Shown piece by piece: positions 55,233 through 64,000 of a stretch of DNA of 64,000 nt. The stretch lies in contig NZ_HE610959.1 of NCBI RefSeq assembly GCF_000285515.1, positions 278,712 through 342,711 on the forward strand. The letters run 5' to 3'. Every line of letters begins with the position of its first letter. Position 1 is the stretch's first letter. The DNA comes from Paenibacillus senegalensis JC66 (GTDB lineage Bacteria; Bacillota; Bacilli; Paenibacillales; NBRC-103111). The position numbers and the translations under genes are program-made. The notes beneath the pieces were generated by a model. That model did not search any database. It was not told where the DNA came from and was given only the letters and a program-made list of their open reading frames with translations.

Positions 55233-55980
55233 GTGCATGCCCTCCCATCAATGACAGCATATCGATGATTTTCTGGAAAAACGCCTGCCGGCTATCACCA
55301 CGGTGAATTTCGTTGTACAGCTGGCCATCCTTGATAAAGATGACGCGGTGACAATAGCTCGCGGCCAAGGCGTCATGCGTAACGAGCAGCATCGTAGTAC
55401 CGTCCTCGCGGTTCAGTTTCTCGAGCAGCTCCATTACGTCTTTCGCTGATTTCGAATCAAGGTTGCCTGTCGGCTCGTCCGCGAGCAGCAGCTTCGGCGA
55501 ATGGATGACTGCCCGTGCAATCGCCGCCCGCTGTGCTTGGCCGCCGGAGATTTCGTACGTGCGTTTGTCCATGATCGCCTCAATGCCGAGCTTGCTCGCC
55601 GCTTCGCGTGCTTTTTGCTCCATCAGCTTGACCCCTTTGCCGTCCAGCGTAAGCGGCAGCACGATGTTCTCCAGCACGGTCAGCGTATTAAGCAGGTTGA
55701 AATCTTGAAAGATAAAACCAAGCTCCCGGCGGCGAAAGCGGGCCAGGTCATTTTTTTTCAGGCTGTATGGATTTTTACCGTTAATAAAGACTTCTCCTGA
55801 CGTTGGCGCATCAATCGTCGAGACAATGTTGAGCAGCGTCGTCTTGCCGCTGCCCGATGGCCCCATAATGCCGATAAACTCACCGTGCTCCGCCGTCAGA
55901 TTAATATCAGTCAATGCACGGTAAGCCAGCTTTTGCCCTCCATATACTTTATTCAAATGTTCAACGCGAAGCATGTCCAT
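55207..55980 (-). CDS. BceA-type ABC transporter ATP-binding protein
   Basis: About 257-residue ATPase. Walker A GIMGPSGSGKTTLLNIVS, Q-loop GFIFQDFNLLNTLTVLENI, signature ISGGQAQRAAIARAVI, Walker B LLADEPTGNLDSKSA and H-loop LVTHDALAASYCHR are intact. It belongs to the MacB/BceA class that pairs with FtsX-type permeases to remove bacitracin-like peptides from their lipid targets. I use ATG 55980 (MDMLRVEHLNKVYGG); ATG 55974 right after it has a better AAGGA spacing and is equally possible. The long frame back to 56055 has no start signal. Confidence 0.92.
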   Translation of the reverse strand: MDMLRVEHLNKVYGGQKLAYRALTDINLTAEHGEFIGIMGPSGSGKTTLLNIVSTIDAPTSGEVFINGKNPYSLKKNDLARFRRRELGFIFQDFNLLNTLTVLENIVLPLTLDGKGVKLMEQKAREAASKLGIEAIMDKRTYEISGGQAQRAAIARAVIHSPKLLLADEPTGNLDSKSAKDVMELLEKLNREDGTTMLLVTHDALAASYCHRVIFIKDGQLYNEIHRGDSRQAFFQKIIDMLSLMGGHAHDLSSVRV

Positions 55981-56115
55981 TCCTTGCACTTCCCTTCCAA
56001 AGCTTTGACGGAACGCTGGATTGGGCAGTCTAACTTCATGACTTATCCCGGGCATCCCGGTCTTCTCCTAGTATAAAGAAAGGGCGTACAAACGATCCAT
56101 CGATTTGCCTTTCAT

Positions 56116-57117
56116 TTATCTTACATTGTTGTAAGGTACGGCGGAGTTGAACGCGATGCGAACCGTCGTCCCTGCACCGACCATGGACTCGATTGCGATG
56201 CGATGCCCGAGCCGCTGACAGAACTGCTGCGCAACGTACAGTCCCATCCCCGTTGATTCGCGGTGGGTCCGACCGTTTTCACCTGTGAAGAACGGCTGGA
56301 AGACACGCTTCAGATCGTGCTTCGGAATACCAATGCCGCGGTCCCGTACTTCCAGCCAGACCTCCTCGGCTTCCTTCCATGCATGGATAGTCACTTTTTG
56401 CCCGCTTCCGGCAGAATATTTGACAGCATTAATGACCAGCTGATTCAGCACAAACAACAGCCATTTGGCGTCTGACTCGATAACAAGGGAAGGATCTATG
56501 TGCACCTCCGGGTAGACGTTATGGCGGATGAAGAGCCGTTTGTTTTCATGCACCGCCTTCTCCGCCAGCTTGCGCAGCAATACCGGCTCCACCTTGAAAT
56601 CGCTCTCGAACGATTCCAGCCTTGCTGCATAAAGCACCATTTGCAGCCCTTTCTCGAGTCGGTCCGCTTCATCCCGTATGCTTGCCGAGCGCTCATCATC
56701 CTCGTCCTGGACCAGCAGTTGAATGACCGACAGCGGTGTTTTCATCTGGTGCGCCCACTGATTAATAAAGGTCAGATGTTCTTCGCGATGCTTCTCAATT
56801 CCTTTAATTTGCCCTTGAAAATGACGGTACTGCTGCCGCAGCAGCCCTTCAACCGCATCTCCCAGCGGTGAGGCGCCAAACCTCTGCATCGATTCGTCCA
56901 TCTTGTCGAGCTGCGCTGATAACCGCTTGTAAAGCAAACGTTCGCTCACATATCGCCAGCCCAGATAACCGCTGAACATCAATAAACCAATGAACACAGA
57001 GTACAGCGCTGTGGACAGATTGCGATAACCGTCGAGCCAATAAACTAGCATGACGAGACTGAACGTCACCGCCTGAACTATGATGAGCGGAGCATGCTCG
57101 CGCAGGAACAGCTTCAT
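56116..57117 (-). CDS. BceS/GraS-type intramembrane-sensing histidine kinase
   Basis: 333-residue sensor kinase with two closely spaced N-terminal helices (~12-28 and ~38-58) and almost no external loop, the hallmark of the intramembrane-sensing class. The phospho-acceptor His lies in FINQWAHQMKTPLSVIQLL. The ATPase domain has the N-box in LVINAVKYSAG, G1 in VRDRGIGIPKHD, the F-box and G2 in STGMGLYVAQQ. It probably senses peptide antibiotics through the associated transporter. ATG 57117 overlaps the response-regulator stop by four bases. Confidence 0.93.
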   Translation of the reverse strand: MKLFLREHAPLIIVQAVTFSLVMLVYWLDGYRNLSTALYSVFIGLLMFSGYLGWRYVSERLLYKRLSAQLDKMDESMQRFGASPLGDAVEGLLRQQYRHFQGQIKGIEKHREEHLTFINQWAHQMKTPLSVIQLLVQDEDDERSASIRDEADRLEKGLQMVLYAARLESFESDFKVEPVLLRKLAEKAVHENKRLFIRHNVYPEVHIDPSLVIESDAKWLLFVLNQLVINAVKYSAGSGQKVTIHAWKEAEEVWLEVRDRGIGIPKHDLKRVFQPFFTGENGRTHRESTGMGLYVAQQFCQRLGHRIAIESMVGAGTTVRIAFNSAVPYNNVR

Positions 57118-57818
57118 AGCCGTTCCCCGCTTTCTCCGGCGAGTACCAGCCTGTACCCTGTGCCGCGGATCGTTTCCAGTGCGGACTCAAGTCCCAGCTC
57201 CTGCAATTTTTTGCGCACACGCGTTATGTTTACATTCAACGTGTTCTCGTCGACGAAGGATTCGTCCCACAGCTTCTCCAGCATCGACTCGCGGCTAACG
57301 ACACGGGGGTAACGCTTGAGCAGCAGCTCGACGAGCAGCGCCTCCCGTTTCGTCAGCAGAACCCTGCTGCCCTGCCAATACAGCTCCAGCCGTTCCGGAT
57401 ACAGGACGAGTCCGCCCTGGGCGATGACCCGTTCCTGCTCGGCCGGTGCATATTCGCCATACACGCGACGCAGCTGGCTGCGAATTTTCGCCATGACGAC
57501 TTCGTAATGAAACGGCTTCGTAATATAATCATCGGCCCCGTATTCGAGCGCCATCACCTGATCCATTTCACCATCCCTGGCGGAGATGAACAGAATTGGA
57601 CATTTGGAAACAAGACGAATTTGCCTGCACCAATAAAAACCATCATACTTCGGCAAATTGACATCAAGCAGCACGAGATGCGGGTCGCTTTCCTGGAACG
57701 TCTCCATGACCCTGGCAAAATCTTGCGCAAGCACCGCTGCATATCCATATTTTTCAAGATGCCCGCTTAACAGCGCCGCCAATTTCGGATCGTCCTCACA
57801 GATCATGATGCGATACAC
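57114..57818 (-). CDS. BceR-type OmpR-family response regulator
   Basis: 234-residue regulator. The receiver domain (~1-118) has the acidic pair in MICEDDPK, phospho-acceptor Asp in LVLLDVNLPKYDG, switch Thr/Ser in FISARDGEMD and Lys in DYITKPFHYE. A winged-helix output domain (~130-225) ends NVNITRVRKKLQELGL...TIRGTGYRLV. GTG 57818 follows AAAGGAAGATTCGCG. First gene of a regulator-kinase-ATPase-permease operon, the standard Bce order. The operator is expected just upstream but not recognised. Confidence 0.94.
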   Translation of the reverse strand: MYRIMICEDDPKLAALLSGHLEKYGYAAVLAQDFARVMETFQESDPHLVLLDVNLPKYDGFYWCRQIRLVSKCPILFISARDGEMDQVMALEYGADDYITKPFHYEVVMAKIRSQLRRVYGEYAPAEQERVIAQGGLVLYPERLELYWQGSRVLLTKREALLVELLLKRYPRVVSRESMLEKLWDESFVDENTLNVNITRVRKKLQELGLESALETIRGTGYRLVLAGESGERL

Positions 57819-57990
57819 CGCGAATCTTCCTTTCTACCAAGAATGCACACCAAAATCGCTTAAGAAATCATATAAAGATGGCATTGGTTTTGTTTTTTGA
57901 GATTGCATCTATTATTAAAACAATTTCGCAAGCGATACACAAGCAAACACGAAGCAAATCGGTCATCCCAACATCCCATTGTCTCAATGC

Positions 57991-58044
57991 ATATAAAAAA
58001 ACCTCCCTTTTCGTCTTTCATCACCATGACGATTACAGGAGGTT
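57991..58044 (-). terminator. Terminator of ogt
   Basis: AACCTCC (58038-58044 on the minus strand) pairs with GGAGGTT (58000-58006), followed by TTTTTT. It lies ~70 bases after ogt. Confidence 0.7.
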
Positions 58045-58112
58045 GTTTGAGACACCGGCAGATGCACAAAGACAAAACGGGAGCCTGAATTCGGCCTTAA
58101 TCCGGATTCGCC

Positions 58113-58667
58113 CTACCCGGACTCGGCCGCGGCCAGAAGCTTGGCCCCCTCACTCTCCAGCTCCAGAAGCTTAGTTTTCATAGCGAGGCCGCCTCGAAAA
58201 CCGGCAAGTGCCCCATTTTTGGCAATGACCCGATGGCACGGGACGATGACCAGAATCGGGTTGGCGCCAATTGCCGTTCCTACGGCCCGCACAGCCGCTG
58301 GCTTACCCAATTGTTGAGCTATGTCGGAGTAAGACCGGGTCTCCCCATACGGAATATCGTTAAGCGCCTCCCACACGGCAAGCTGAAAAGGTGTGCCCCG
58401 CCAATCCAGCGGAAGCTCGAAGAGGGTGCGTTCACTTTGCAAATACTCGAGCAGTTGTATAATGTACGGTTGGCATCTGTGATCATCCTCAATAAGCCGG
58501 CAGCCCGGATACCATCGGTTGATCCAGACTCCAGCCTCTTCATCGAACATGGAAGGAGAGCCAACATAGGTTAAACCTCTGGTTGTTGCCGCCAATGCGA
58601 ATTCCCACTCGCCGTAGTTCACTCTGCTCCAGAACATTTCTAATGGGTTAGCAGTTGTCACTAACAT
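58113..58667 (-). CDS. ogt: Methylated-DNA-[protein]-cysteine S-methyltransferase
   Basis: Suicide repair enzyme that moves methyl groups from O6-methylguanine in DNA to its own Cys. The active-site motif IVPCHRVIAKNGALAGFRGG, the RAVGTAIGANP helix and the helix-turn-helix segment GETRSYSDIAQQLGKPAAVR are complete. 184 residues, usual length. ATG 58667 is very close to GGGGTGA; the GTG two codons later (58661) has better spacing and could be the true start. Monocistronic with its own terminator. The symbol follows the generic Ogt name; an adaptive-response Ada domain is absent. Confidence 0.93.
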   Translation of the reverse strand: MLVTTANPLEMFWSRVNYGEWEFALAATTRGLTYVGSPSMFDEEAGVWINRWYPGCRLIEDDHRCQPYIIQLLEYLQSERTLFELPLDWRGTPFQLAVWEALNDIPYGETRSYSDIAQQLGKPAAVRAVGTAIGANPILVIVPCHRVIAKNGALAGFRGGLAMKTKLLELESEGAKLLAAAESG

Positions 58668-58897
58668 TCACCCCAATCGCTATGTGTTGTACCAAACCAC
58701 CCTCCACTCATTATAACTTCCTATGAACAAAATAAAAGCTGCAGCAAATAGGAGAGCAAGATTGTAAAACCGGAAGTGGACGCCAGAGCCCTGTAATGTA
58801 CGCGCATTCCACCCCGCTTCTCGAAAAAATAAAGCTTTCTAACGAAGCCCTTTCAAAGATAAACAACCCGGTATTAGCGGAACTTTTCATGCGGCTT

Positions 58898-59896
58898 CTA
58901 ATCCGCTAAAAAAAAGTCCGATAATAAATCCAGTTGATACTCGAGCGCAATTACATCCTGAAAGTAAAATTCCTGAAGATTGTATTCGTACACATTTCCC
59001 GCTTGCACTGCAGGCAGCCCGGTCCACAGCGCGCTCGATTCGATCTCTGTTTTGCGCTGCCTACCCGCTTCTCTCACCCCAAGCAGGATGTAATCTGCTT
59101 CACCTAAAAAATCCGGCAGCGTTTCCAGCGAGATGCTGGCCCAGCCATGCTCGGACGTTGCATCCTCAACCATTTCAGGGGCAGACAGTCCTAACTGGTT
59201 GTAAACAATTTCCCCTCCCCGTCCATACGTTTTTCCGAACAGGTACAAATCCTTGTCTGAAATTTCAATAATGGCCACTTTGCTATCCGGACTTACTTTG
59301 CCGCTGAGCTCTTGTTTCTTGACCTCTACTTTCTGATCGAATAGCTCGAGCCGCTGGCGGGCCTCCGTTTCCCGGTCCATTATTTTTCCGATTTCAAGCA
59401 GCCGTTCGTCATAGTCATACATCCCGTAAGGCATCAGAATCGTCGAGGCGATCTTTGACAAATTTTCATAGGCATCCTCTTGGTAGGTAAAAATCAAATT
59501 CGGCTCGAGGCTAATGATTTTTTCCAAAGAACTTGCACCGTCCTCACCGATGCCCTCTACCCCGTTCAGCAGTTCTTTATAATAAGGCGTATCAAAAACC
59601 ATCGTGCTGGATACGCCAACAGGCTCAATATCCAGTGCCAACACATCTCCTACATAATCCCGGTTGGCAACGACGACTCTTGGCGGCCCGTCAGGCAGCT
59701 CGATCTTTCCCCTGACACTCTCGTAGTACCTCTTGGACTGTTCCCCGCCGCTTCCAGCTGCTTCATGCTCCTGCTGCGCCTCTTGCCCGGGAGGGGCTTC
59801 AGTTGGACTAGCCGGCGCGCTGCTGCACGCTACTGCTGTAATCGCGACACCGAAGAGGAAACTGCCAATAAGCAAGCGCTTTTTCTCTTGACGCAC
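58898..59896 (-). CDS. Iron-siderophore ABC transporter substrate-binding lipoprotein
   Basis: About 332-residue lipoprotein of the FecB/FhuD family (type III fold). A signal peptide ends in the lipobox TAVAC. It is followed by a Pro/Glu/Gln-rich linker and the binding domain: VGVSSTMVF, then the LEKIISLEPNLIFTYQEDAY segment, a long connecting helix, and a DLYLFGKTYGRGG segment. GTG 59896 follows GGAGGTGTCGCA. An in-frame ATG at 59965 lies in the Fur box, so it is rejected. No permease or ATPase gene follows on this side, so it must work with transporter components encoded elsewhere. Confidence 0.9.
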   Translation of the reverse strand: MRQEKKRLLIGSFLFGVAITAVACSSAPASPTEAPPGQEAQQEHEAAGSGGEQSKRYYESVRGKIELPDGPPRVVVANRDYVGDVLALDIEPVGVSSTMVFDTPYYKELLNGVEGIGEDGASSLEKIISLEPNLIFTYQEDAYENLSKIASTILMPYGMYDYDERLLEIGKIMDRETEARQRLELFDQKVEVKKQELSGKVSPDSKVAIIEISDKDLYLFGKTYGRGGEIVYNQLGLSAPEMVEDATSEHGWASISLETLPDFLGEADYILLGVREAGRQRKTEIESSALWTGLPAVQAGNVYEYNLQEFYFQDVIALEYQLDLLSDFFLAD

Positions 59897-59944
59897 TGCG
59901 ACACCTCCATGAATAGGAAAGCGAGATGACTTCCCTTGCTTATT

Positions 59945-59963
59945 AATAATGATTTTCATTCTC
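59945..59963. promoter_or_regulatory. Fur box upstream of the siderophore-binding protein gene
   Basis: AATAATGATTTTCATTCTC matches the 19-bp Fur consensus GATAATGATAATCATTATC at 15 of 19 positions, ~50 bases before the GTG start, so iron repression is expected. Confidence 0.8.
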
Positions 59964-60166
59964 AATAAGGATTGTAGCAGGCGCCCCTAAAAAAGAAAAT
60001 AAACATTCCTGTATTGGAACTGGACAAATTTTTTCATGCTTGAACAATAATACGGTGATCGGCAGCGGCAATTTCTCGATAGAACTATACATTTAAGCAC
60101 TTAAATCTTTAACTATCCTCCAAAAATCACTTCTATAAGATCGTCCGGCCACATTCAAATACCAGA

Positions 60167-60708
60167 TTACTGCAAGCTATTGCGATTCAACGAGTAACGG
60201 ACGGACACGGAAGCATGGGATTCGTCCAGCAAGGAAAGCCGCAGCTCCAGATTAACGGAAAGGGAGTCATCTCCGATCAAAGCCATTAAAATCTGAGGAT
60301 CAGCTTCAATACTCCATTCCTCCAAATACTCTGAAGGCAAAGGCAGTTTTGCCGGCATTTCCCGCATAGAATCCAACCGGTTTGGATGATTTTCGATTGT
60401 ACTAGGCTCGCCATGCAGATTAACAATTTCCTCTCTTAACGCCTTGCTGGCATCAAAAGCGGTTTGATGATTGTCAAAGCGATAATGCAGAGCCATAAGT
60501 GCATCATTATAAAATCCAAGCTGCAGCTGGCTCGAGTATCCCTGCACTTGAACAAGCTGCTTCAACGAGTAATCCGTACTATCGGGACTTAAGGCTTCTT
60601 CCTCTGCATCTTCATCCGCATCAAGCGATAAAGCTGCAAATACTTCCTTATCCGACAAACCGAATAAAGTATAAAGCCCGGTGAAGCTATCGGCTCCCTC
60701 ACCTTGAG
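60167..60708 (-). pseudogene. Unknown protein, apparently 5'-truncated at an IS end
   Basis: An open frame on the minus strand reads GADSFTGLYTLFGLSDKEVF at its upstream end and continues for ~165 residues (ending RYSLNRNSLQ). The style is that of an acidic, secreted or lipoprotein-type domain that I do not recognise. The first possible start is TTG 60658 without a good ribosome binding site, yet clearly protein-like sequence continues upstream to about 60708. There it meets TTATTGGACAGCCC (60711-60724), identical to the end of the IS remnant at 9632-9645. This suggests the original 5' end was removed by an insertion or deletion. A short protein from 60658 remains possible. Confidence 0.5.
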
Positions 60709-60710
60709 AC

Positions 60711-60724
60711 TTATTGGACAGCCC
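60711..60724. mobile_element. Solo IS1182-like terminal sequence
   Basis: TTATTGGACAGCCC is identical to the right end of the remnant at 9201-9645. No partner end was found within several hundred bases, so it is probably a deletion scar. Confidence 0.5.
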
Positions 60725-60900
60725 TTTTGGGCTAGTAACGGAGCACTTTCAAATTCACATCCATATATTCCCTGTTGGATATCATTCAGTAGAAGCTGCA
60801 ATCCCCGCCAGCCGTGGTAAGAAATGGGCATGAGACTATGCGCCATATATTGCCATATGCGACTTATGTGCCATATATGCCTTTTGTGCCTTATGCGACT

Positions 60901-62244
60901 TTATTTAAAGCTGATCCATTCCCCGTATTCATGCTGGTGGTCATTGACGAATTTATAAATATCCTTTAACGATGTCAGTCCCTGCCGGTTAATTGCCTCA
61001 TTTAACTCATTGGAATATCGGGCTTGGCCTCCATAGACGAGATATACCGACGATCTAGTGGTGTGATCTCCATCAGTCCCGCGATAATCGGCTACAACGG
61101 CAAGGACGGTAAAGTAGCTGGCTGGCTTATGAAGGCCGACATTTCGGACCTCTGCCAGCTCCAGGGTCTCGGGCTCAAAGAATCGATCGATTAGAAAGTG
61201 GCCGTCCGAATCGGTTAAATACAGCCTCAGCTTCTTCATACCGTCGACCGTTTGATAACCCGTGTAGAGTTTACTTTTACCGTAATGCTCCATCTTTTGC
61301 TCGACGGTAAACTTGTCAAGAATTTGATAGCCGTGTTTAACCGCATTGTCGATATGCATGTGTCCATTATATAATACCCGTGTTTCAATCTCTTCTTGAA
61401 GAGCCGGAAGCTTGTCGATATATCTCTCCGCTGTTTCCTCGCGATGTTGGAGCAATCCCTGCTCAAGCGATTCCGGGGTATCGTTAAGCTCTCCATTTTG
61501 GACGATGGCCATAGCAATTTTGCAATCATCGAGCAAACGGCAGTAGGCAAAGAGATCGCCGATCTCCGCGGAGTCTCGGGAATACTTATTTAAGACTGCG
61601 TTTATATGATGGATATGTTCGAACTCGTTTTGATTAAGATAGGCGACTGTCATATAGAAATTATTGATGCCGCGGCTGAGCAGCTCCTTCTGCACGGAAT
61701 CAATGGTCTCTGAGGCTTGGCTCAGTTCTTCCTCATGAAGCACCTTGTTGACATATACATCGATGTTGAAGGTTTCGCTGTACTCTGACAGCTCCGAGTC
61801 AAGGGTAAACTGATTGGACGGCAGCAGATCATACGGTTTTGTAAATGTAGAGATCTCGTATGCAAACCTATCATCGGCTAAGGCATCAGCTAACGTTTCC
61901 GATAAGATGATTTCAGCCCGGTCCGTCATGAATATGGCGGAGTAACCGTCGTCAATCTCTCCTGTTTTTTTATGATAATGAACGGGAAAGATCTTGTCTT
62001 CCTCCCCGACTGCATGGGCCTCGGCCTTCAGTCCGGAAATGCCTCCGCTAAACGGATTACCGAACGATGCATAGTGAAGATTGTCGACGATTTTGACGGA
62101 AAACTCAGCGTTATATTTCTGGGTTAAGTGTTCCGCCATCAGTTTTTCAACTTCTCTTTTCTCTTTCGCACTAAACCCGCCACAGGCTGCCAGCATTAGG
62201 GATACACCGAGGGCAAGAAGTGCCTTGGTATAAGCTCTTTTCAT
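60901..62244 (-). CDS. Lipoprotein of unknown function
   Basis: 447-residue lipoprotein: signal peptide with lipobox LMLAAC (Cys ~21), then a mature chain without a family I recognise. It is mostly polar and acidic, with a Tyr/His-rich centre (NEFEHIHHINAVLNKYSRD) and a beta-rich C-terminal third. The opening segment (FSAKEKREVEKLMAEHLTQK) resembles the helical starts of several Paenibacillus lipoproteins. ATG 62244 follows GGGGAGGAATAGACCCTTCC, a strong though slightly distant signal. Upstream on the same strand is the SLH protein; no functional link can be drawn. Confidence 0.8.
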   Translation of the reverse strand: MKRAYTKALLALGVSLMLAACGGFSAKEKREVEKLMAEHLTQKYNAEFSVKIVDNLHYASFGNPFSGGISGLKAEAHAVGEEDKIFPVHYHKKTGEIDDGYSAIFMTDRAEIILSETLADALADDRFAYEISTFTKPYDLLPSNQFTLDSELSEYSETFNIDVYVNKVLHEEELSQASETIDSVQKELLSRGINNFYMTVAYLNQNEFEHIHHINAVLNKYSRDSAEIGDLFAYCRLLDDCKIAMAIVQNGELNDTPESLEQGLLQHREETAERYIDKLPALQEEIETRVLYNGHMHIDNAVKHGYQILDKFTVEQKMEHYGKSKLYTGYQTVDGMKKLRLYLTDSDGHFLIDRFFEPETLELAEVRNVGLHKPASYFTVLAVVADYRGTDGDHTTRSSVYLVYGGQARYSNELNEAINRQGLTSLKDIYKFVNDHQHEYGEWISFK

Positions 62245-62414
62245 GGAAGGGTCTATTCCTCCCCAGCAATATTTGGAATAACAATAGGCTAAATCTAAAA
62301 AATCAGTGCTAGACTTTCAGCAGAGTATGACGCTGCGGGGAATGTGAGAACTTCCGATCGCTTCTAAGCATACGCTCCCGCAGCAGTCATTTTTTAATAA
62401 AGCTCAGACCTCTT

Positions 62415-64000
62415 CTAAGACCCTGCTGCTTCCAGCAGTCTCAGCAAAATGACTACCGATTCCGCTCTAGTCGTAGGCTCATGAGGGGCAAAACGGTTTC
62501 CTTCACGTCCTCTTACCAGCCCATTAGCGGCTGCCACCTCCACTATATCTGCTCCCCACCCGGGAATAACAGCAGAATCAGCAAAACCAGAAGTCTGCTT
62601 GTTCACCGGCAAATTTGTGCTGCGCACGAGCATAGCTACCATTTCCAAACGGCTGATCGAGCGCTTCGGACCAAAGGTTCTGTCGGGATAGCCATTAATG
62701 ACACCGGCTTGCACCGCCCAACTGATTGCGTCTTCCGCCCACTCCCCGATATCACTGCGGTCTGCAAACGAGAGAGAGTCTGCTTCTCCCTTATGCCCTA
62801 ATGCTTTAGCCAGCATAACGGTAAACTCCTCACGGCTGACCGGTTGATCCGGTTGGAAGCTGCCGTCGGGATAGCCGCTCACCAGCCCTTTTTTCACTGC
62901 TTCCTTCACCTGTTCCTCAGACCAGTGGCCGGCGATGTCGTTCAGCTCAACCAGCTCGAAATTTTCTGGCGGACTGGCGGGGTTCTCAAGCCCTGGATCA
63001 GCCTCGGATGATTTGCGGTGAATAGTGACGGTATAGAGCTTAGTAGTGAAATTTTCCGCTCTGACAGTCAGTTCAAAAGGATTGTCTCCTTCCTTCAATG
63101 GAACCTCAACTTCGGAGCCATATACCGGTATCGGATTCCCATCCAGGATAATCCTTGCGGCAAAATGCGATGACAGCGCCCTGATCTCTGCCTTGTCCGC
63201 TTCTGTCTCTACCCAGTAATTCACAGTATCGGGTGTAAAAGCAGGGGTTAGGGCAAGGAACTTCCCGTCCGTCAAGATTTCCAGATTCCGCAAATCGGCA
63301 TCGGCAGATAAGTACTCGCCGCCCGTACGGCGAGGAGGCACTTGTGCCGCATTGTAAACATCTATGGCTTGCTGCAGCTCGGCAGCCGCTGAATCTACTT
63401 GAGCCTGGGTAACGCCCGCAGCTGCAGCAATCGTTTCAGCTGCAGCAACCGCATCTTTCAATGCATTTCTGGCTGTTACCGGGAACTGGCCCGGAGCATT
63501 TCCTTCTCTCGTAGATTCCAGCCTTGCTGCAGCATCGTTAATTTGCTTAACCAGCTCGGTCTTATCTGCAAGAGTTACGATTGTCTCCTTTAATCCCGCT
63601 CCCTCACCCGCAGCATTATACGCTTTGAGTGTTACTTGATAAGCAGTTCCCGGCTGCAAACCGCTTAAAGTATACGTATATGCACTGCTGCTTGCAGTAT
63701 AGACCGGTGTCGTCTCATCGTTTAGATATATGCGGTATCCATTAATGCCGGCAGCCGCATGGGCCTCGGGCCAGCCTATCCGGACGCTCGTTTGTCCCAC
63801 ATCCGTTACTGTCAGCCCACCCGGCTTCCATTCCGGCGCTGACGCCTCCGGCACCTCCGCAGCAGCGTACGCCGCCAGCGCTGACGCCAGCTCGCTCTCC
63901 GCCCGCGCAACCTCCTCTTCGCTCGCGTACGCGTCGTCCACGACCGCCTGCGCGGCGAGGATGGCGGCGGTTAACGCTGCGCGGCTCGTTGGCGGATATT
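62415..64000 (-). CDS. SLH-domain cell-surface protein with FIVAR and FN3 domains (5' end outside window)
   Basis: C-terminal ~528 residues of a large surface protein. From the window edge inward: a FIVAR-type helical repeat (AALTAAILAAQAVVDDAYAS), a fibronectin type III domain (~residues 60-145 of the visible part), another FIVAR repeat with VTQAQVDSAAAELQQAIDVY, a cadherin-like beta-sandwich domain (LRNLEILTDGKFLALTPAFT and TVTIHRKS), and three SLH domains (DIAGHWSEEQVKEAVKKGLV; WAVQAGVINGYPDRTFGPKR; then VVEVAAANGLVRG-like). SLH triplets anchor proteins to pyruvylated secondary wall polysaccharide. The frame stays open at base 64000; the catalytic or binding part would lie beyond. Confidence 0.92.
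   Translation of the reverse strand, partial: YPPTSRAALTAAILAAQAVVDDAYASEEEVARAESELASALAAYAAAEVPEASAPEWKPGGLTVTDVGQTSVRIGWPEAHAAAGINGYRIYLNDETTPVYTASSSAYTYTLSGLQPGTAYQVTLKAYNAAGEGAGLKETIVTLADKTELVKQINDAAARLESTREGNAPGQFPVTARNALKDAVAAAETIAAAAGVTQAQVDSAAAELQQAIDVYNAAQVPPRRTGGEYLSADADLRNLEILTDGKFLALTPAFTPDTVNYWVETEADKAEIRALSSHFAARIILDGNPIPVYGSEVEVPLKEGDNPFELTVRAENFTTKLYTVTIHRKSSEADPGLENPASPPENFELVELNDIAGHWSEEQVKEAVKKGLVSGYPDGSFQPDQPVSREEFTVMLAKALGHKGEADSLSFADRSDIGEWAEDAISWAVQAGVINGYPDRTFGPKRSISRLEMVAMLVRSTNLPVNKQTSGFADSAVIPGWGADIVEVAAANGLVRGREGNRFAPHEPTTRAESVVILLRLLEAAGS

Overview
The window looks like a chromosomal segment from a spore-forming member of the Bacillales, most likely Paenibacillus or a close relative. 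This is inferred from sporulation genes (cotE, spoVK), a BceRS-BceAB-type module, an SLH-domain surface protein and gene order. Read right to left, the order cotE - mutS - mutL - miaA - hfq - spoVK - hflX - ynbB - glnR - glnA - lexA/yneA - ynzC matches the Bacillus subtilis backbone. No rRNA, tRNA or CRISPR array was recognised.

Layout. 1-9150: DEVH helicase MrfA/YprA (cut by the window edge), a MurA with Asp at the usual catalytic Cys, RNase Z, cobalamin-dependent methionine synthase and acireductone dioxygenase. 9200-13200: an IS remnant, a HAD hydrolase, small proteins and the divergent yneA/lexA pair with a cluster of SOS boxes. 13200-18400: glnRA, the YnbB-like PLP enzyme and an hflX that carries a frameshift. 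18800-24200: spoVK split into two halves by a 4.4-kb element. 24200-42700: envelope and housekeeping genes, hfq-miaA, mutL, mutS, an amidoligase-fold gene and cotE. 43000-50330: an SsuABC-like transporter, an M32 carboxypeptidase, a carbonic anhydrase and small conserved proteins. 50400-58700: an IS remnant, a yyaL gene broken by a 41-nt insertion, repeats, a Bce-type antimicrobial-peptide module with a frameshifted permease, and ogt. 58900-64000: a Fur-linked siderophore-binding lipoprotein, unknown lipoproteins and an SLH-domain protein cut by the window edge.

The main discovery is at 19203-23624. The sporulation gene spoVK is interrupted by an element bounded by 15-bp direct repeats (TGGTGAAGGCGATGG on the coding strand). 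Precise recombination between them would restore an unbroken 319-codon SpoVK. The element encodes a large serine recombinase next to one end, as in skin-type sporulation elements. It also carries a complete second spoVK in the opposite orientation, whose version of the att core has 5 of 15 bases changed. The recombinase reading frame runs through the att core, so integration and excision would exchange its C-terminal tail.

Other themes: debris of one IS1182-like family and a derived 126-bp MITE; two inverted ~0.4-kb copies of a 52-bp palindromic tandem repeat; many unrelated short tandem arrays in intergenic regions and in the mutL and mutS linkers; and three reading-frame lesions (hflX, yyaL, the bceB-like permease). 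Two of these lie in homopolymers and could be sequencing errors.
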